A stretch of 64,000 bases of DNA from Akkermansiaceae bacterium (GTDB lineage: Bacteria; Verrucomicrobiota; Verrucomicrobiia; Verrucomicrobiales; Akkermansiaceae). This document shows positions 34,225 through 42,934 of the stretch, piece by piece. The notes under the pieces were generated by a model. It saw only the letters and a program-made list of their open reading frames with translations, ran no database searches and was not told the origin of the DNA. How positions within the stretch are numbered: the first letter of the stretch is position 1; each line of letters begins with the position of its first letter. The stretch is from assembly GCA_023301765.1 (NCBI GenBank), contig JALZUC010000022.1, positions 25,303 through 89,302 of the forward strand. The letters are read 5' to 3'. The translations under genes were made by a program, and so were the position numbers.

Positions 34225-35514
34225 TTAGGCGTCAGCCTTATCATTAGGTGCTGAGTCTTCACCAGGGATAACTACCTTGCTAAGTATCTCAGCTGCTTCC
34301 TCCTCGGATACCTCCAAGGCTTGAGCAATATATTCGGCGGGCATTTGTGCTACAAGTTCAGCGGTAGCACCACCGGCGCGGAAAAGCTTATCTGCCATTT
34401 CATCATCTAGACCAAGCTGACCACCCAATGATGATGCAGCATCACCCACACGGGCTTCAAACTGTTCGTGCTGAGTTTCATCTTTACTGACCTGAACATC
34501 CCAGCCCATAAGTTTAGCTGTAAGCCTTGCATTCTGACCTCGACGCCCGATTGCTTTACTAAGTTCTTCTTCATCTACAGTGACTGAGACGACTTTGTTT
34601 TCCTTATCGAGCTTGATAGTCCGAATATTAGCAGGCTTAAGAGCATCAACTACGAAAGTGGCAGGATCATCTGACCAACGGATAATATCTACTTTTTCGT
34701 TGTTCAGCTCGCGAACAATATTTTTTACACGCGCTCCACGAAGCCCTACACAGGCTCCTACTGGATCTACTTTTTCATCATTACTACCCACAGCAACCTT
34801 AGTACGGTAGCCTGCTTCACGAGCAATACCGCGGAGCTCCACTGTATTGTCTGCGATTTCTGCAACTTCAGATTCAAAGAGACGGCGCACAAAGTTCGGG
34901 TGGCTACGTGAGAGTATAATCTCAGGTCCACGTGCTTCATTTTCCACGGCTACTACATAAACGCGAATGCGATCACCGATGTTGTAGTCTTCTGTTACTA
35001 CACGTTCGCGTGATGGGATACGGCCTTCAAATTTTCCAAGATCAATTAACACATCGCTTTTTTCAAAACGACGCACTGTGCCACTGACAATATCTCCAGC
35101 ACGGTCTTTAAATTCATCATAGATCATTTCTTTTTCAGCCATACGCAGTCTCTGCATCATTGTCTGTTTAGCAGTTTGTGTTGCTATACGGCCGAAGTCT
35201 TTAGGTGTGACGTTAAAGTCTACTGAATCACCAAGCTCTGCATCAGGCTTGCTTTTACGAGCAAGACTAACAGGCACCTCATTAAACTTATCTACATAGT
35301 CGTCATCAGCCACTACCTCAAGAGCTGCAAAAATAACGGCGTCACCTCTTTTAGCATCCACATCTGCGCGGATTTTCTCGATGGCATCTGCACCGGGAAC
35401 CGTCTTTCTGTAGGCGGAAATGAATGAAAACTCGAGTGCGGCAAGGACCTTATCACGGTCGATACCTTTTTCTTTTTCATAGTAGTCAATGAGAGCGACG
35501 ATGTCGTTGGTCAT
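34225..35514 (-). CDS. nusA: Transcription termination/antitermination factor NusA
   Basis: A 429-residue NusA. The N-terminal RNA-polymerase-binding domain is residues 1 to about 125 (YYEKEKGIDRDKVLAALEF). The S1 domain follows (GDIVSGTVRRFEKSDVLIDL) and then two KH domains, with CVGLRGARVKNIVREL and AIGRRGQNARLTAKLMGWDV. A helix-hairpin type tail (RAGGATAELVAQMPAEYIAQ) ends the protein. It pauses or releases RNA polymerase and helps antitermination. It heads nusA-infB-rbfA; rimP, normally first in this operon, is absent. Two tandem hairpins lie at 35606-35655 in its leader. Confidence 0.97.
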   Translation of the reverse strand: MTNDIVALIDYYEKEKGIDRDKVLAALEFSFISAYRKTVPGADAIEKIRADVDAKRGDAVIFAALEVVADDDYVDKFNEVPVSLARKSKPDAELGDSVDFNVTPKDFGRIATQTAKQTMMQRLRMAEKEMIYDEFKDRAGDIVSGTVRRFEKSDVLIDLGKFEGRIPSRERVVTEDYNIGDRIRVYVVAVENEARGPEIILSRSHPNFVRRLFESEVAEIADNTVELRGIAREAGYRTKVAVGSNDEKVDPVGACVGLRGARVKNIVRELNNEKVDIIRWSDDPATFVVDALKPANIRTIKLDKENKVVSVTVDEEELSKAIGRRGQNARLTAKLMGWDVQVSKDETQHEQFEARVGDAASSLGGQLGLDDEMADKLFRAGGATAELVAQMPAEYIAQALEVSEEEAAEILSKVVIPGEDSAPNDKADA

Positions 35515-35597
35515 GGCTTGGTCTTGCGTTGATTAAATAATTACTTGAGTAAGGGCTGATGCCCTATTTGATGAAAGTGACGGTATCACCTCTCGAC

Positions 35598-35623
35598 AAA
35601 AAAGAGTGGGTCTAATGACCCAC
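35598..35623 (-). terminator. Intrinsic terminator in the nusA leader (possible attenuator)
   Basis: On the minus strand GTGGGTC (35617-35623 complement) pairs with GACCCAC (35606-35612 complement) around a 4-base loop, followed after two bases by six U's (35598-35603). It lies about 83 bases before the nusA start and nothing recognisable is transcribed ahead of it, so it may be an attenuator or the end of a small RNA. Confidence 0.65.
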
Positions 35624-35627
35624 CCCC

Positions 35628-35655
35628 GAACGTTCGTAGAGCTGACGAACGGTTC
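35628..35655 (-). promoter_or_regulatory. Second hairpin in the nusA leader
   Basis: CGTTCGT (35631-35637) and ACGAACG (35645-35651) pair perfectly around a 7-base loop, with three more pairs outside after a single bulged base. It sits 4 bases from the terminator-like hairpin, upstream in the nusA leader. Confidence 0.55.
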
Positions 35656-35900
35656 ATTACTGTGAATTACTATCACTGGCAAGTAGAAACTGAGCTTTTA
35701 CCCTTGGTAATAGAGGGGCATGAATGCATTGGGTTTCTTTTTCGAGCGACCACACCAAAGCTATTAATAAAGCGCCTCATTTTAACATAGAAAAAAAAAA
35801 TCAGAAAGTGTGAGTTTTATCTTGCGTAATCACAGCTGATACGTATTTTGCCGCCGCGCCGCATCTCGTTAAGAGCTGCATCGCAAAAACCCAACAAAAA

Positions 35901-35973
35901 GCGCAGATAGCTCAGTTGGTAGAGCAGTTGGCTTTTAACCAATTGGTCCTGGGTTCGAGTCCCAGTCTGCGTA
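35901..35973 (+). tRNA. tRNA-Lys (anticodon UUU)
   Basis: The cloverleaf is complete. The acceptor arm pairs GCGCAGA with TCTGCGT (first pair G-U), the D-loop has AGCTCAGTTGGTAGAGC, the anticodon stem is GTTGG/CCAAT with loop CTTTTAA (anticodon TTT), and the T-arm has GGTTCGAGTCCC. The discriminator base is A and CCA is not encoded. A terminator follows at once. Confidence 0.97.
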
Positions 35974-35979
35974 CTTTAT

Positions 35980-36020
35980 AACCCGCTGTATCTTAACGGA
36001 TCAGCGGGTTTCTTTTTTTA
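35980..36020 (+). terminator. Terminator after tRNA-Lys
   Basis: A 9-bp stem, AACCCGCTG (35980-35988) with CAGCGGGTT (36002-36010), is followed by a T-rich run. It ends the tRNA transcript and lies close to the 3' end of the convergent PEP-CTERM gene. Confidence 0.9.
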
Positions 36021-36046
36021 TACCCGCTGGGAATTAAAGAGCTCCG

Positions 36047-36775
36047 TTAAGTGCGACGATAGAGTATAACAATAAGTCCAGCTAGGCTTATGAAGGCCGC
36101 AGATGATGGCTCAGGAATGGTGCTTACAGTGAGGTTATCTAGGTCAACTGTATTTACGCCAGTAGCGCTACCTGGTGTGGAGTTAGCAAACACTAGACCC
36201 ACAAATTGGTCGGTTCCATTGTAGTCAAAGCTAAAGGTTACAGCTGTTCCATTCCCTGTAATTTCTTGATTTACGCCAAGCTGATTAATCGAAGCGCTAC
36301 CTGTTGCTGTAGGATTACCCTGAGAATTAAAACCTCCATGAAGATCCAAGCTCACCGAATTCATGGAATCTACTCCATTCGCTGTAAATACCTGAAAAAC
36401 AGGATTTGAATTAGAATTCGGTGTTACGGGAAAACTGGCTACATCAACGGCTACAGTTATAGTTCCAGCAGTCCAGCCAGACGCATCAAGCCAGATGCCG
36501 GCACCTCGGTATCTATTTACCGTGGTATTCCCTAGAGAAAGGTCACCAGAGGCTATACTCACGCCATTGGTAGAACCAAACCATTCACCAACCTGAATAT
36601 CTGGGGATTCCCCACCGAAAATATGAGCCTCAGTGCCTGAGGAGGCGAAAGCAGTGTTATCAAAGTTTTCAATAAAAATTACAGCTGCCTGAGATGATAA
36701 TGATAAGATAACTGTCACACCTGTGATGAGGGTTACATGTTTAAATCCTACTCTGTTAAAATCTACTTTGTTCAT
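36047..36775 (-). CDS. PEP-CTERM sorting-domain protein
   Basis: A 242-residue exported protein. A signal peptide (VTLITGVTVILSLSSQAAV) is followed by a beta-rich, Gly/Asn/Ser/Thr-rich body with few charged residues, similar to a jelly-roll fold. The C-terminus is a classic PEP-CTERM tail: IPEPSSAAFI (Pro221-Glu-Pro223), a hydrophobic helix, then Tyr-Arg-Arg at the end. Such tails are cleaved by exosortase and the proteins go to the surface or exopolymer. Exosortase itself is not in the window. The gene is single and faces the tRNA-Lys terminator. Confidence 0.9.
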   Translation of the reverse strand: MNKVDFNRVGFKHVTLITGVTVILSLSSQAAVIFIENFDNTAFASSGTEAHIFGGESPDIQVGEWFGSTNGVSIASGDLSLGNTTVNRYRGAGIWLDASGWTAGTITVAVDVASFPVTPNSNSNPVFQVFTANGVDSMNSVSLDLHGGFNSQGNPTATGSASINQLGVNQEITGNGTAVTFSFDYNGTDQFVGLVFANSTPGSATGVNTVDLDNLTVSTIPEPSSAAFISLAGLIVILYRRT

Positions 36776-37197
36776 GATGAAAAAATATTCAATTTACAAT
36801 TAAACGTAATATTTACTCTTATCAGACTATATATTGAAGATACATTTAAAAACGTAACAATAATATCTTTAGATATTCGGATTTAGAGCTGAACAAGCAT
36901 TGACGGGCCTACTTACAGGTGCAGGCCTTCCCTATCACCCGTAATTCTAGCCTAAAGTAATTCACTGGGATAGCCCAGTTTTAGATTATCACAAAAGTCA
37001 TCACTCATTTGGTCGATAACTTTTCTTGTGTATTAGGTATAGGTATTACTGGTCTTTTATTTCTATAGATTTATTTATTTTTACATAATTAATAGTCTAT
37101 CAAGTTAAAGCTCTGCAACCACGGGCATAAAAAAACGCCGCCGGAGGTTTCCCTCCGGCGGCGTGATAATTTCTTTTAGTTTGGTAGGACTAGGAGA
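36776..37197. other. AT-rich intergenic region between rpsA and PEP-CTERM gene
   Basis: 422 bases of mostly AT-rich sequence with the promoter region of the PEP-CTERM gene at its left end and the rpsA terminator at 37129-37164. I see no coding frame or RNA. Confidence 0.5.
37129..37164 (-). terminator. Strong intrinsic terminator after rpsA
   Basis: A perfect 13-bp GC-rich stem (37135-37147 with 37152-37164) around a 4-base loop, followed on the minus strand by a U run (A's at 37129-37135 on +). It begins 33 bases after the rpsA stop. Confidence 0.95.
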
Positions 37198-38901
37198 TTA
37201 CTCCTTGTCGTCCTCAGCACTTGGGCTCCACTCCTCAGCGTCTCCAGTGGAGGCGAGGTTGAATGCCTGCTCAAGACCAACGAGGTCACCAGACGGACGT
37301 AGTGTCTCGAAGCTGGCTGACTCTTTCTCAAGCTGCTCTGGATCGTAGTCAACGGCCTTGATGGAGAGACCAATACGGCGCTCCACTTTGTCCACCTTGA
37401 TTACACGGGCTTCGATATCGTCGCCCACCTTGATGACGTCCTTGACCTTCTCAACGTGCCCTTCAGCAAGCTGGGAGATGTGGATAAGACCATCAATGTC
37501 ATTCTCGAGGTTAACAAATGCTCCGAAGCTTGCGATCTTAGCGACTTGACCTTTAACGAGGTCACCGACCTTGAAGTTACCTTCGATCTCAGACCATGGA
37601 TCACCGTCAAGCTGCTTGACGCCAAGGGAAACACGCTGGTTTTCCTTGTCGATGCTGAGCACTATTGCTTCCACTTCGTCGCCCTTCTTGAGGATCTCTG
37701 ATGGGTGGTTGATCTTGCGTGTCCATGAAAGATCGGACACGTGGATCATACCGTCGATACCTTCTTCCATTCCGAGGAATGCACCGTAAGGAGTGAGGTT
37801 GCGCACCTCGCCCTTGACCTGGCTGCCGATAGGGTACTTCTGCTCGAGGATGTCCCATGGATTTTCGTCCATTTGGCGAACACCGAGAGAGATCTTCTGC
37901 TCTTCGATGGAGATACCGAGCACAACTGCTTTGATCTCTTGATCGATTTCAAGCACATCGCTTGGGCGGTTGATACGCTTGACCCAAGATAACTCGGATA
38001 CGTGCACAAGGCCTTCTACGCCGCTCTCCATCTCGATGAAGGCACCGTAAGGAAGAAGCTTGGTAACTTTTCCGGTAACCTCTGTGCCGATTGGGTAACG
38101 AGCTTCGATGTCTTCCCATGGGTTGTCCTCCATTTGCTTGAGGCCCAGAGAAACACGCTCTTTTTCACGATCAACATCCAGAATAAGAACTTCCACAACT
38201 TGACCGATGTGAACCAGTGCAGATGGGTGAGAAATACGTCCCCAGCTCATGTCTGTAACGTGGAGAAGTCCGTCCATGCCCTGAAGGTCAACAAAGGCTC
38301 CGAAGTCAGTGATGTTCTTCACTTGACCGTCAACCTTATCGCCAACCTTGACGCTCTGGAGGAATAGCTGACGTTGCTCAGCACGCTCGCTCTCGATCAC
38401 TTCACGGCGTGAAAGAACGATGTTCTTACGCTCGTCGTTAACTTTAACGATCTTAAATTCGTAAACCTTACCAACGTATTCGTTGAGGTCTTTTGGTGGG
38501 ATGATATCGACTTGTGATCCAGGAAGGAAAGCTTCGACACCGACGTTGACCATGAGACCACCTTTAACAGCGCTCTTGATCTTGCCTTTAACGAGTCCAC
38601 CATCGTGGAATACACCAACGATTTTTTCCCAGTTCTTACGGTGTGCGGCTTTCTCCTTAGAGAGCACGACCATACCTTCGTCGTTTTCGAGTTTCATCAG
38701 AAGGACTTCGCACTCATCGCCTACTTCGATTTCCTCATCTTCAAATTCAGCTGATGGGATAGCACCTTCTGATTTGTATCCGATGTCTACGAGGACAACT
38801 TGAGGTTTGATGGCAATGATGGTTCCGTTGACAACGGATCCTTCTTCGAATGTACGGAACTTTGAGTCGATCAAAGATTCCAGTTCTGCAGTAGCAGTCA
38901 T
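37198..38901 (-). CDS. rpsA: 30S ribosomal protein S1
   Basis: A 567-residue S1 with six S1 repeats. Their starts are near residues 22 (VVNGTIIAIKPQVVLVDIG), 105 (KGKIKSAVKGGLMVNVG), 190 (DGQVKNITDFGAFVDL), 277 (TGKVTKLLPYGAFIEM), 363 (KGEVRNLTPYGAFLGM) and 448 (KGQVAKIASFGAFVNL). It binds mRNA and melts structure on the 30S subunit. Full-length six-domain S1 would be important in this organism because start codons have almost no Shine-Dalgarno sequences. The leader upstream of its ATG is A-rich (TAACTAAACAAA). A strong terminator follows. Confidence 0.97.
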   Translation of the reverse strand: MTATAELESLIDSKFRTFEEGSVVNGTIIAIKPQVVLVDIGYKSEGAIPSAEFEDEEIEVGDECEVLLMKLENDEGMVVLSKEKAAHRKNWEKIVGVFHDGGLVKGKIKSAVKGGLMVNVGVEAFLPGSQVDIIPPKDLNEYVGKVYEFKIVKVNDERKNIVLSRREVIESERAEQRQLFLQSVKVGDKVDGQVKNITDFGAFVDLQGMDGLLHVTDMSWGRISHPSALVHIGQVVEVLILDVDREKERVSLGLKQMEDNPWEDIEARYPIGTEVTGKVTKLLPYGAFIEMESGVEGLVHVSELSWVKRINRPSDVLEIDQEIKAVVLGISIEEQKISLGVRQMDENPWDILEQKYPIGSQVKGEVRNLTPYGAFLGMEEGIDGMIHVSDLSWTRKINHPSEILKKGDEVEAIVLSIDKENQRVSLGVKQLDGDPWSEIEGNFKVGDLVKGQVAKIASFGAFVNLENDIDGLIHISQLAEGHVEKVKDVIKVGDDIEARVIKVDKVERRIGLSIKAVDYDPEQLEKESASFETLRPSGDLVGLEQAFNLASTGDAEEWSPSAEDDKE

Positions 38902-39150
38902 TTGTTTAGTTATTTTGGTTAAGGTTAGGTTCCTTGGTTAATTTCTTTCCGTATGCCACCGCTTTAACACAGTGGTATTGCCCCATTATGTTCTACAGAT
39001 ACGGGGCGCCAATCTGCAGAACGAAAGAAAATCAGAGGCCGGAAGTTACTAGGAAGCCCCCTTTTGGCAAGAAGAATAGCAGGGTTTTAAAGATACAGTC
39101 AATATTCTCAAATAACTTACTATAAACCAGTTATAAACATAACAGTGATT

Positions 39151-41001
39151 TTACTCTGTCACATTTTTCATCAGAGTCATCCGAATACGTGTTTTCACCG
39201 CTTTTCCGTGCCGTTCTTGCACAGCACGGCTGAACTTCTCAGTTACATGATCGGATGGGAATTCTGGCCCTTCGAGGTGGATTTCTACCCAGCTTCCGGT
39301 GTCCGCATCTCTACGTAACTTGGCATAAATAAGTCTAAATTTACCGTCAGCTTCAATATTCTCAGAGTTCATTACCTCACGCACGGACAGCTCAATGGGG
39401 TCTACTCTGGAGGCCTTGGTCACCAGCACAGATGCCAGTGGCACAGTGAGGCCAGCACAGACGAGTGCTAGGACAATGGATAAGCGATGTGCCCATAGCT
39501 GAGAGTCATCCTTTTTTCCCCGCACACCAGCAGCCATAAAGTTCAAGGCAGAGCCTAAGACGATGGCGACTACATTTGTGCCAAAGAGTAGACCTGCACC
39601 CTTCGCCGTATCATGAGCGCCTATGGCTAAACAAATACCAGTGGTAGCAATCGGCGGAACCAGTGCAGCAGCTATCGCCACACCCGCTAATGCAGAACTA
39701 AGCTTAGGGCGCGCTAGACAATAGGATGCAGCAATACCTGAGGCAAATGCTACACCAAGGTCTAATAGCGTAGGCTCCCCGCGTGCCAGTAGCTCTGTAG
39801 TCAAACCCATCCCCACCCAACGGGCTGAAAGGCCGAGTATAACACCTACTAGTAATGCGGATAAAAAACCTAACAGAACAGCTTTTTGGCATTGTTTCCA
39901 CATCGGCCAGTTCCCCTGCACTACAGCAAGCCCACCACCTAGCAAGGGCGTCATCAGCGGTGCTACCAACATGGCTCCAATAACTACCGCCGCACTATCA
40001 GCTAGTAGGCCTAAGCCTGCAATCGTGGTGGCAAGAATCATTAGAACGGCAAAGTCAAAACTCCACCGTGCCTTCACTTCCATCTCAGTAAATAGCATTA
40101 CGCGTTCTTCGCGCTCTAGCTGTGGCACATTTAGACTAAGTATCTGGCCTAACTTCTCTCTCAGTCGATGCCCGATAGGCCTTGCAGCACGGATGACTCC
40201 TACGCTCATAGAGTCATCCCCCTTAATAAGCCGCTCAGGCACAGTGCCAAAGAGCTTTCTTCTTAGCGATCCACCACCAGTAGCGCCTATTAGTAGGAGT
40301 CCATATTTACCATCTGCTACCTCGTGTTTAAGAGCATCTGAAATACTATTTGAAAGCACTACTTTAGACACCACACTATCGACCTCAACACCTGCACGAG
40401 TAATCGCGCGCCGTAGGTGCTCATGCCCCACCTCCAGGGATAGATCATCTGTGTCTGATTCTATATAAAATGCCGTAGTATTTCTAGCTGCTATCTTTGA
40501 GGCTAATTTAATCCCGATACGTGAGTGACTGCCTCCAGCACAGGGCACCAGAATAGCAGGGCTCGTATTCTCAGTAATATCAAAACTGCCGAGGCGAAGA
40601 ATCAAGACCGCACTGTATGCATCATCTAAAATCTCACGCGCTAACTTCCCTGTCATTGAGCCATCGCGCGCTGAGTCATGACGACCTACCACTATTAGAC
40701 CGGGCGATATAGCTCGCTCCACAGAAAGAGCTGTTAGATGCCTGCTTACACAATTTGCGCGGCTTAGATTTACTTCAACATCAGCACAGTCTTCCAGCGC
40801 AGCCGCGACCACACCCCATGGTGACTCATCTTCTAAATCTAGATCCTGCCATGCCGTCCATGTTAGATCCTCAGCAGTTTTATCCCCTGCCCCGTGTTCC
40901 AGCCACAAAATATTAAGGGGGGCCTGTAGCGCACGCGCAAGCCTCAGCCCCCAACTTGTCATTGCAGGAGCTTCACTATATTTTCTAATGATTAGTAACA
41001 T
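39151..41001 (-). CDS. UspA-like domain fused to DUF389 membrane domain
   Basis: A protein of about 616 residues. Residues 1 to about 280 look like two universal-stress-protein-like domains, with LLIIRKYSEAPAMTSWGLRL at the start and GLLLIGATGGGSLRRKLFGT near 255 (the GxxGxxxxR ATP-binding style). Residues about 305-540 are a DUF389 membrane domain of six or more helices, with SAAVVIGAMLVAPLMTPLLG and GLGVAFASGIAASYCL-like sequence (actual text LGVAFASGIAASY). The tail is soluble. Function is unknown; the fusion suggests nucleotide-sensitive control of a transporter. I chose ATG 40999-41001; a longer frame would overlap mutL by 11 bases. It lies 13 bases after mutL. Confidence 0.85.
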   Translation of the reverse strand: MLLIIRKYSEAPAMTSWGLRLARALQAPLNILWLEHGAGDKTAEDLTWTAWQDLDLEDESPWGVVAAALEDCADVEVNLSRANCVSRHLTALSVERAISPGLIVVGRHDSARDGSMTGKLAREILDDAYSAVLILRLGSFDITENTSPAILVPCAGGSHSRIGIKLASKIAARNTTAFYIESDTDDLSLEVGHEHLRRAITRAGVEVDSVVSKVVLSNSISDALKHEVADGKYGLLLIGATGGGSLRRKLFGTVPERLIKGDDSMSVGVIRAARPIGHRLREKLGQILSLNVPQLEREERVMLFTEMEVKARWSFDFAVLMILATTIAGLGLLADSAAVVIGAMLVAPLMTPLLGGGLAVVQGNWPMWKQCQKAVLLGFLSALLVGVILGLSARWVGMGLTTELLARGEPTLLDLGVAFASGIAASYCLARPKLSSALAGVAIAAALVPPIATTGICLAIGAHDTAKGAGLLFGTNVVAIVLGSALNFMAAGVRGKKDDSQLWAHRLSIVLALVCAGLTVPLASVLVTKASRVDPIELSVREVMNSENIEADGKFRLIYAKLRRDADTGSWVEIHLEGPEFPSDHVTEKFSRAVQERHGKAVKTRIRMTLMKNVTE

Positions 41002-41014
41002 AGAGATAAACTTT

Positions 41015-42802
41015 CTATTTACCAAACTTTCTATCTAGCTCGTTTAAGGAAATATGAATCAATGTAGGGCTGCCGTCTGGTGTGCAGTAGGGTAAATCAC
41101 ATGCAAACATCGCCGACAATAACCCCTCTGCATGATTGATTTCACAAGGTTCAAGCCTTCCCACGCGCTTGGCTACACCTGCGGCAAAGCTATCAAAAGC
41201 CATCGCCTTCCCCTTCTTACTCCCTACCGTCTCAATCAGCTCATCTACTAATTCTAACAAAAAACCACGAATATCTGAAACCTCCAAAAATGCAGGCAAA
41301 CTACTTACCTGCACGGTACTACCACCAAAGGAGTCTACCTGCATACCAGCTTCAGAGAAATGCTCTGAATGGCGTAAAACTACATCCGCATCGACAGCAT
41401 CTAGTTCTAACAACACAGGAACAAGTAACCCCTGAGAGCTGACCCGCCCTCCCTCAGCAGCAGATAGAAGATCTTCATAAACAATGCGTTCACGCGCCGC
41501 CACAGGATCTAACAATACAACTCCTCCCTCCCCCTCAAGCACGATATAGCGTTCATGTAGCGGGCCAATGACGCGGAAGTCTGGCTGCTCGATAATTTCC
41601 TTACCCTCTGGGGTAAGAAGATTCTCTTGTTGTTCTGCCTGATGAGGGAAATCTGCCCCTTCAGCTGGAGCGGAGAACTCAGGTGAGCTTTCTGTTTTTA
41701 CAGAAATAGGAACAAAATCATCCAATGTGCGCGTAGCCTCCTCATTACTCGTCCAGTCCACTAGCGGACTATCTGGAATCGCCGCTAATGATAAAGGCGT
41801 GGACTGGTGGTCATCAACAGTTAAGGCACTCTCTACGGCCTCTGCGATGAGATTCCTCACATCAAACGGCCTACGGAAGCGGACCTCCTTCTTAGCCGGG
41901 TGTACATTTACATCCACCAGCGTAGGGTCCATCTCTAGCCACAGCCAAGCAGCAGGGTTCACCCCATCTATAATTCCCCCTTTAAAGCCATCGCGCAGAG
42001 CACGTGCAATGGCAGAGTCCTCGATAGGTCTTCCATTCAAAAAAACAAACTGCTGCCGCTTCCCCTTACGTGCAAATTCGGCAGGAAGTAGATACCCCTG
42101 CACTGACAGGCCCGGCCCTTCACTGTATGGGATTTTTATCAATACCTGCGCTACATCAAGGCCGGCAAGACTAGAAATACGCACCCGCCAGTCATCCGCT
42201 GCAGGCAGATCAAACACTGTTCGCCCATCCTTAATCAGGGTAAATCTAACTTCTGGTGCAGCCAGCGCATGTAACCGTAGCTGATGCTCCACATGAGCAA
42301 ACTCAGTAGTCTCAGCACGAAGAAATTTTCTTCTAGCCGGTACATTGAAAAAGATCTGCTTAACCTCAATACTCGTACCCTCAGGCACTCCTGCATCACG
42401 CACATCACGTAAACTACCACCATCCACCTGAATCTCCGTACCAGCTATCTCACCCTTCTCGCGTGTGCTCATGCGGAAGCGTGCTACGCTTGCTATACTT
42501 GGTACCGCCTCACCACGAAAGCCTAGGGTATTGATAGACTCCAGCTGTTCACTACTCTTTAGTTTACTCGTAGCATGACGCTCTAGCGAGAGTAGCGCAT
42601 CCTCACGGCTCATTCCACAGGCATCATCAGTCACGCGAATTAGAGCTGTGCCTCCACGCTGAATTTCCACCGTTATATGTGTTGCTCCAGCATCGAGACT
42701 ATTTTCCACCAGTTCCTTTACTACAGAAGCAGGACGCTCCACTACTTCCCCCGCCGCCACCTGACTGGCGAGAGTGTCATCAAGGATTTGAATTTTAGCC
42801 AC
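41015..42802 (-). CDS. mutL: DNA mismatch repair protein MutL
   Basis: A 595-residue MutL with start codon GTG. The N-terminal GHKL ATPase has VAAGEVVERPASVVKELVEN, TDDACGMSREDALL and LGFRGEAVPSIAS, then VNVHPAKKEVRF. The C-terminal domain contains HERYIVLEGEGGVVLLDPVA and ends CTPDGSPTLIHISLNELDRK. An intact endonuclease motif of the DQHAAHERxxYE type is not obvious: the equivalent place reads DPVAARERIVYED, so the metal-binding DQHA part is changed. mutS is not in the window. The DUF389 gene follows. Confidence 0.96.
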   Translation of the reverse strand: MAKIQILDDTLASQVAAGEVVERPASVVKELVENSLDAGATHITVEIQRGGTALIRVTDDACGMSREDALLSLERHATSKLKSSEQLESINTLGFRGEAVPSIASVARFRMSTREKGEIAGTEIQVDGGSLRDVRDAGVPEGTSIEVKQIFFNVPARRKFLRAETTEFAHVEHQLRLHALAAPEVRFTLIKDGRTVFDLPAADDWRVRISSLAGLDVAQVLIKIPYSEGPGLSVQGYLLPAEFARKGKRQQFVFLNGRPIEDSAIARALRDGFKGGIIDGVNPAAWLWLEMDPTLVDVNVHPAKKEVRFRRPFDVRNLIAEAVESALTVDDHQSTPLSLAAIPDSPLVDWTSNEEATRTLDDFVPISVKTESSPEFSAPAEGADFPHQAEQQENLLTPEGKEIIEQPDFRVIGPLHERYIVLEGEGGVVLLDPVAARERIVYEDLLSAAEGGRVSSQGLLVPVLLELDAVDADVVLRHSEHFSEAGMQVDSFGGSTVQVSSLPAFLEVSDIRGFLLELVDELIETVGSKKGKAMAFDSFAAGVAKRVGRLEPCEINHAEGLLSAMFACDLPYCTPDGSPTLIHISLNELDRKFGK

Positions 42803-42934
42803 GTTATTAAAATGCGGTCGTTATCCGCTAGAGCCACTCTTAATGGAGCACATAGAATTAGCCAACAGTACTTTTCACCTTATGAAGATTTTTTAATTGT
42901 CCAATAACCATAATGCACTATCCATTAATGCACT

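Larger units (their letters stand above)
35515..35900. other. Intergenic region between nusA and tRNA-Lys
   Basis: 386 bases between divergent nusA and tRNA-Lys genes. They hold the two nusA leader hairpins (35598-35655), an A-rich tract near 35788-35800 and probably both promoters. No reading frame with coding character is seen. Confidence 0.55.

Noticed and set aside
37358..38803. Several 60-120 codon frames antisense to rpsA
   Set aside because: They mirror the repeated S1 domains on the other strand; rpsA is certain.
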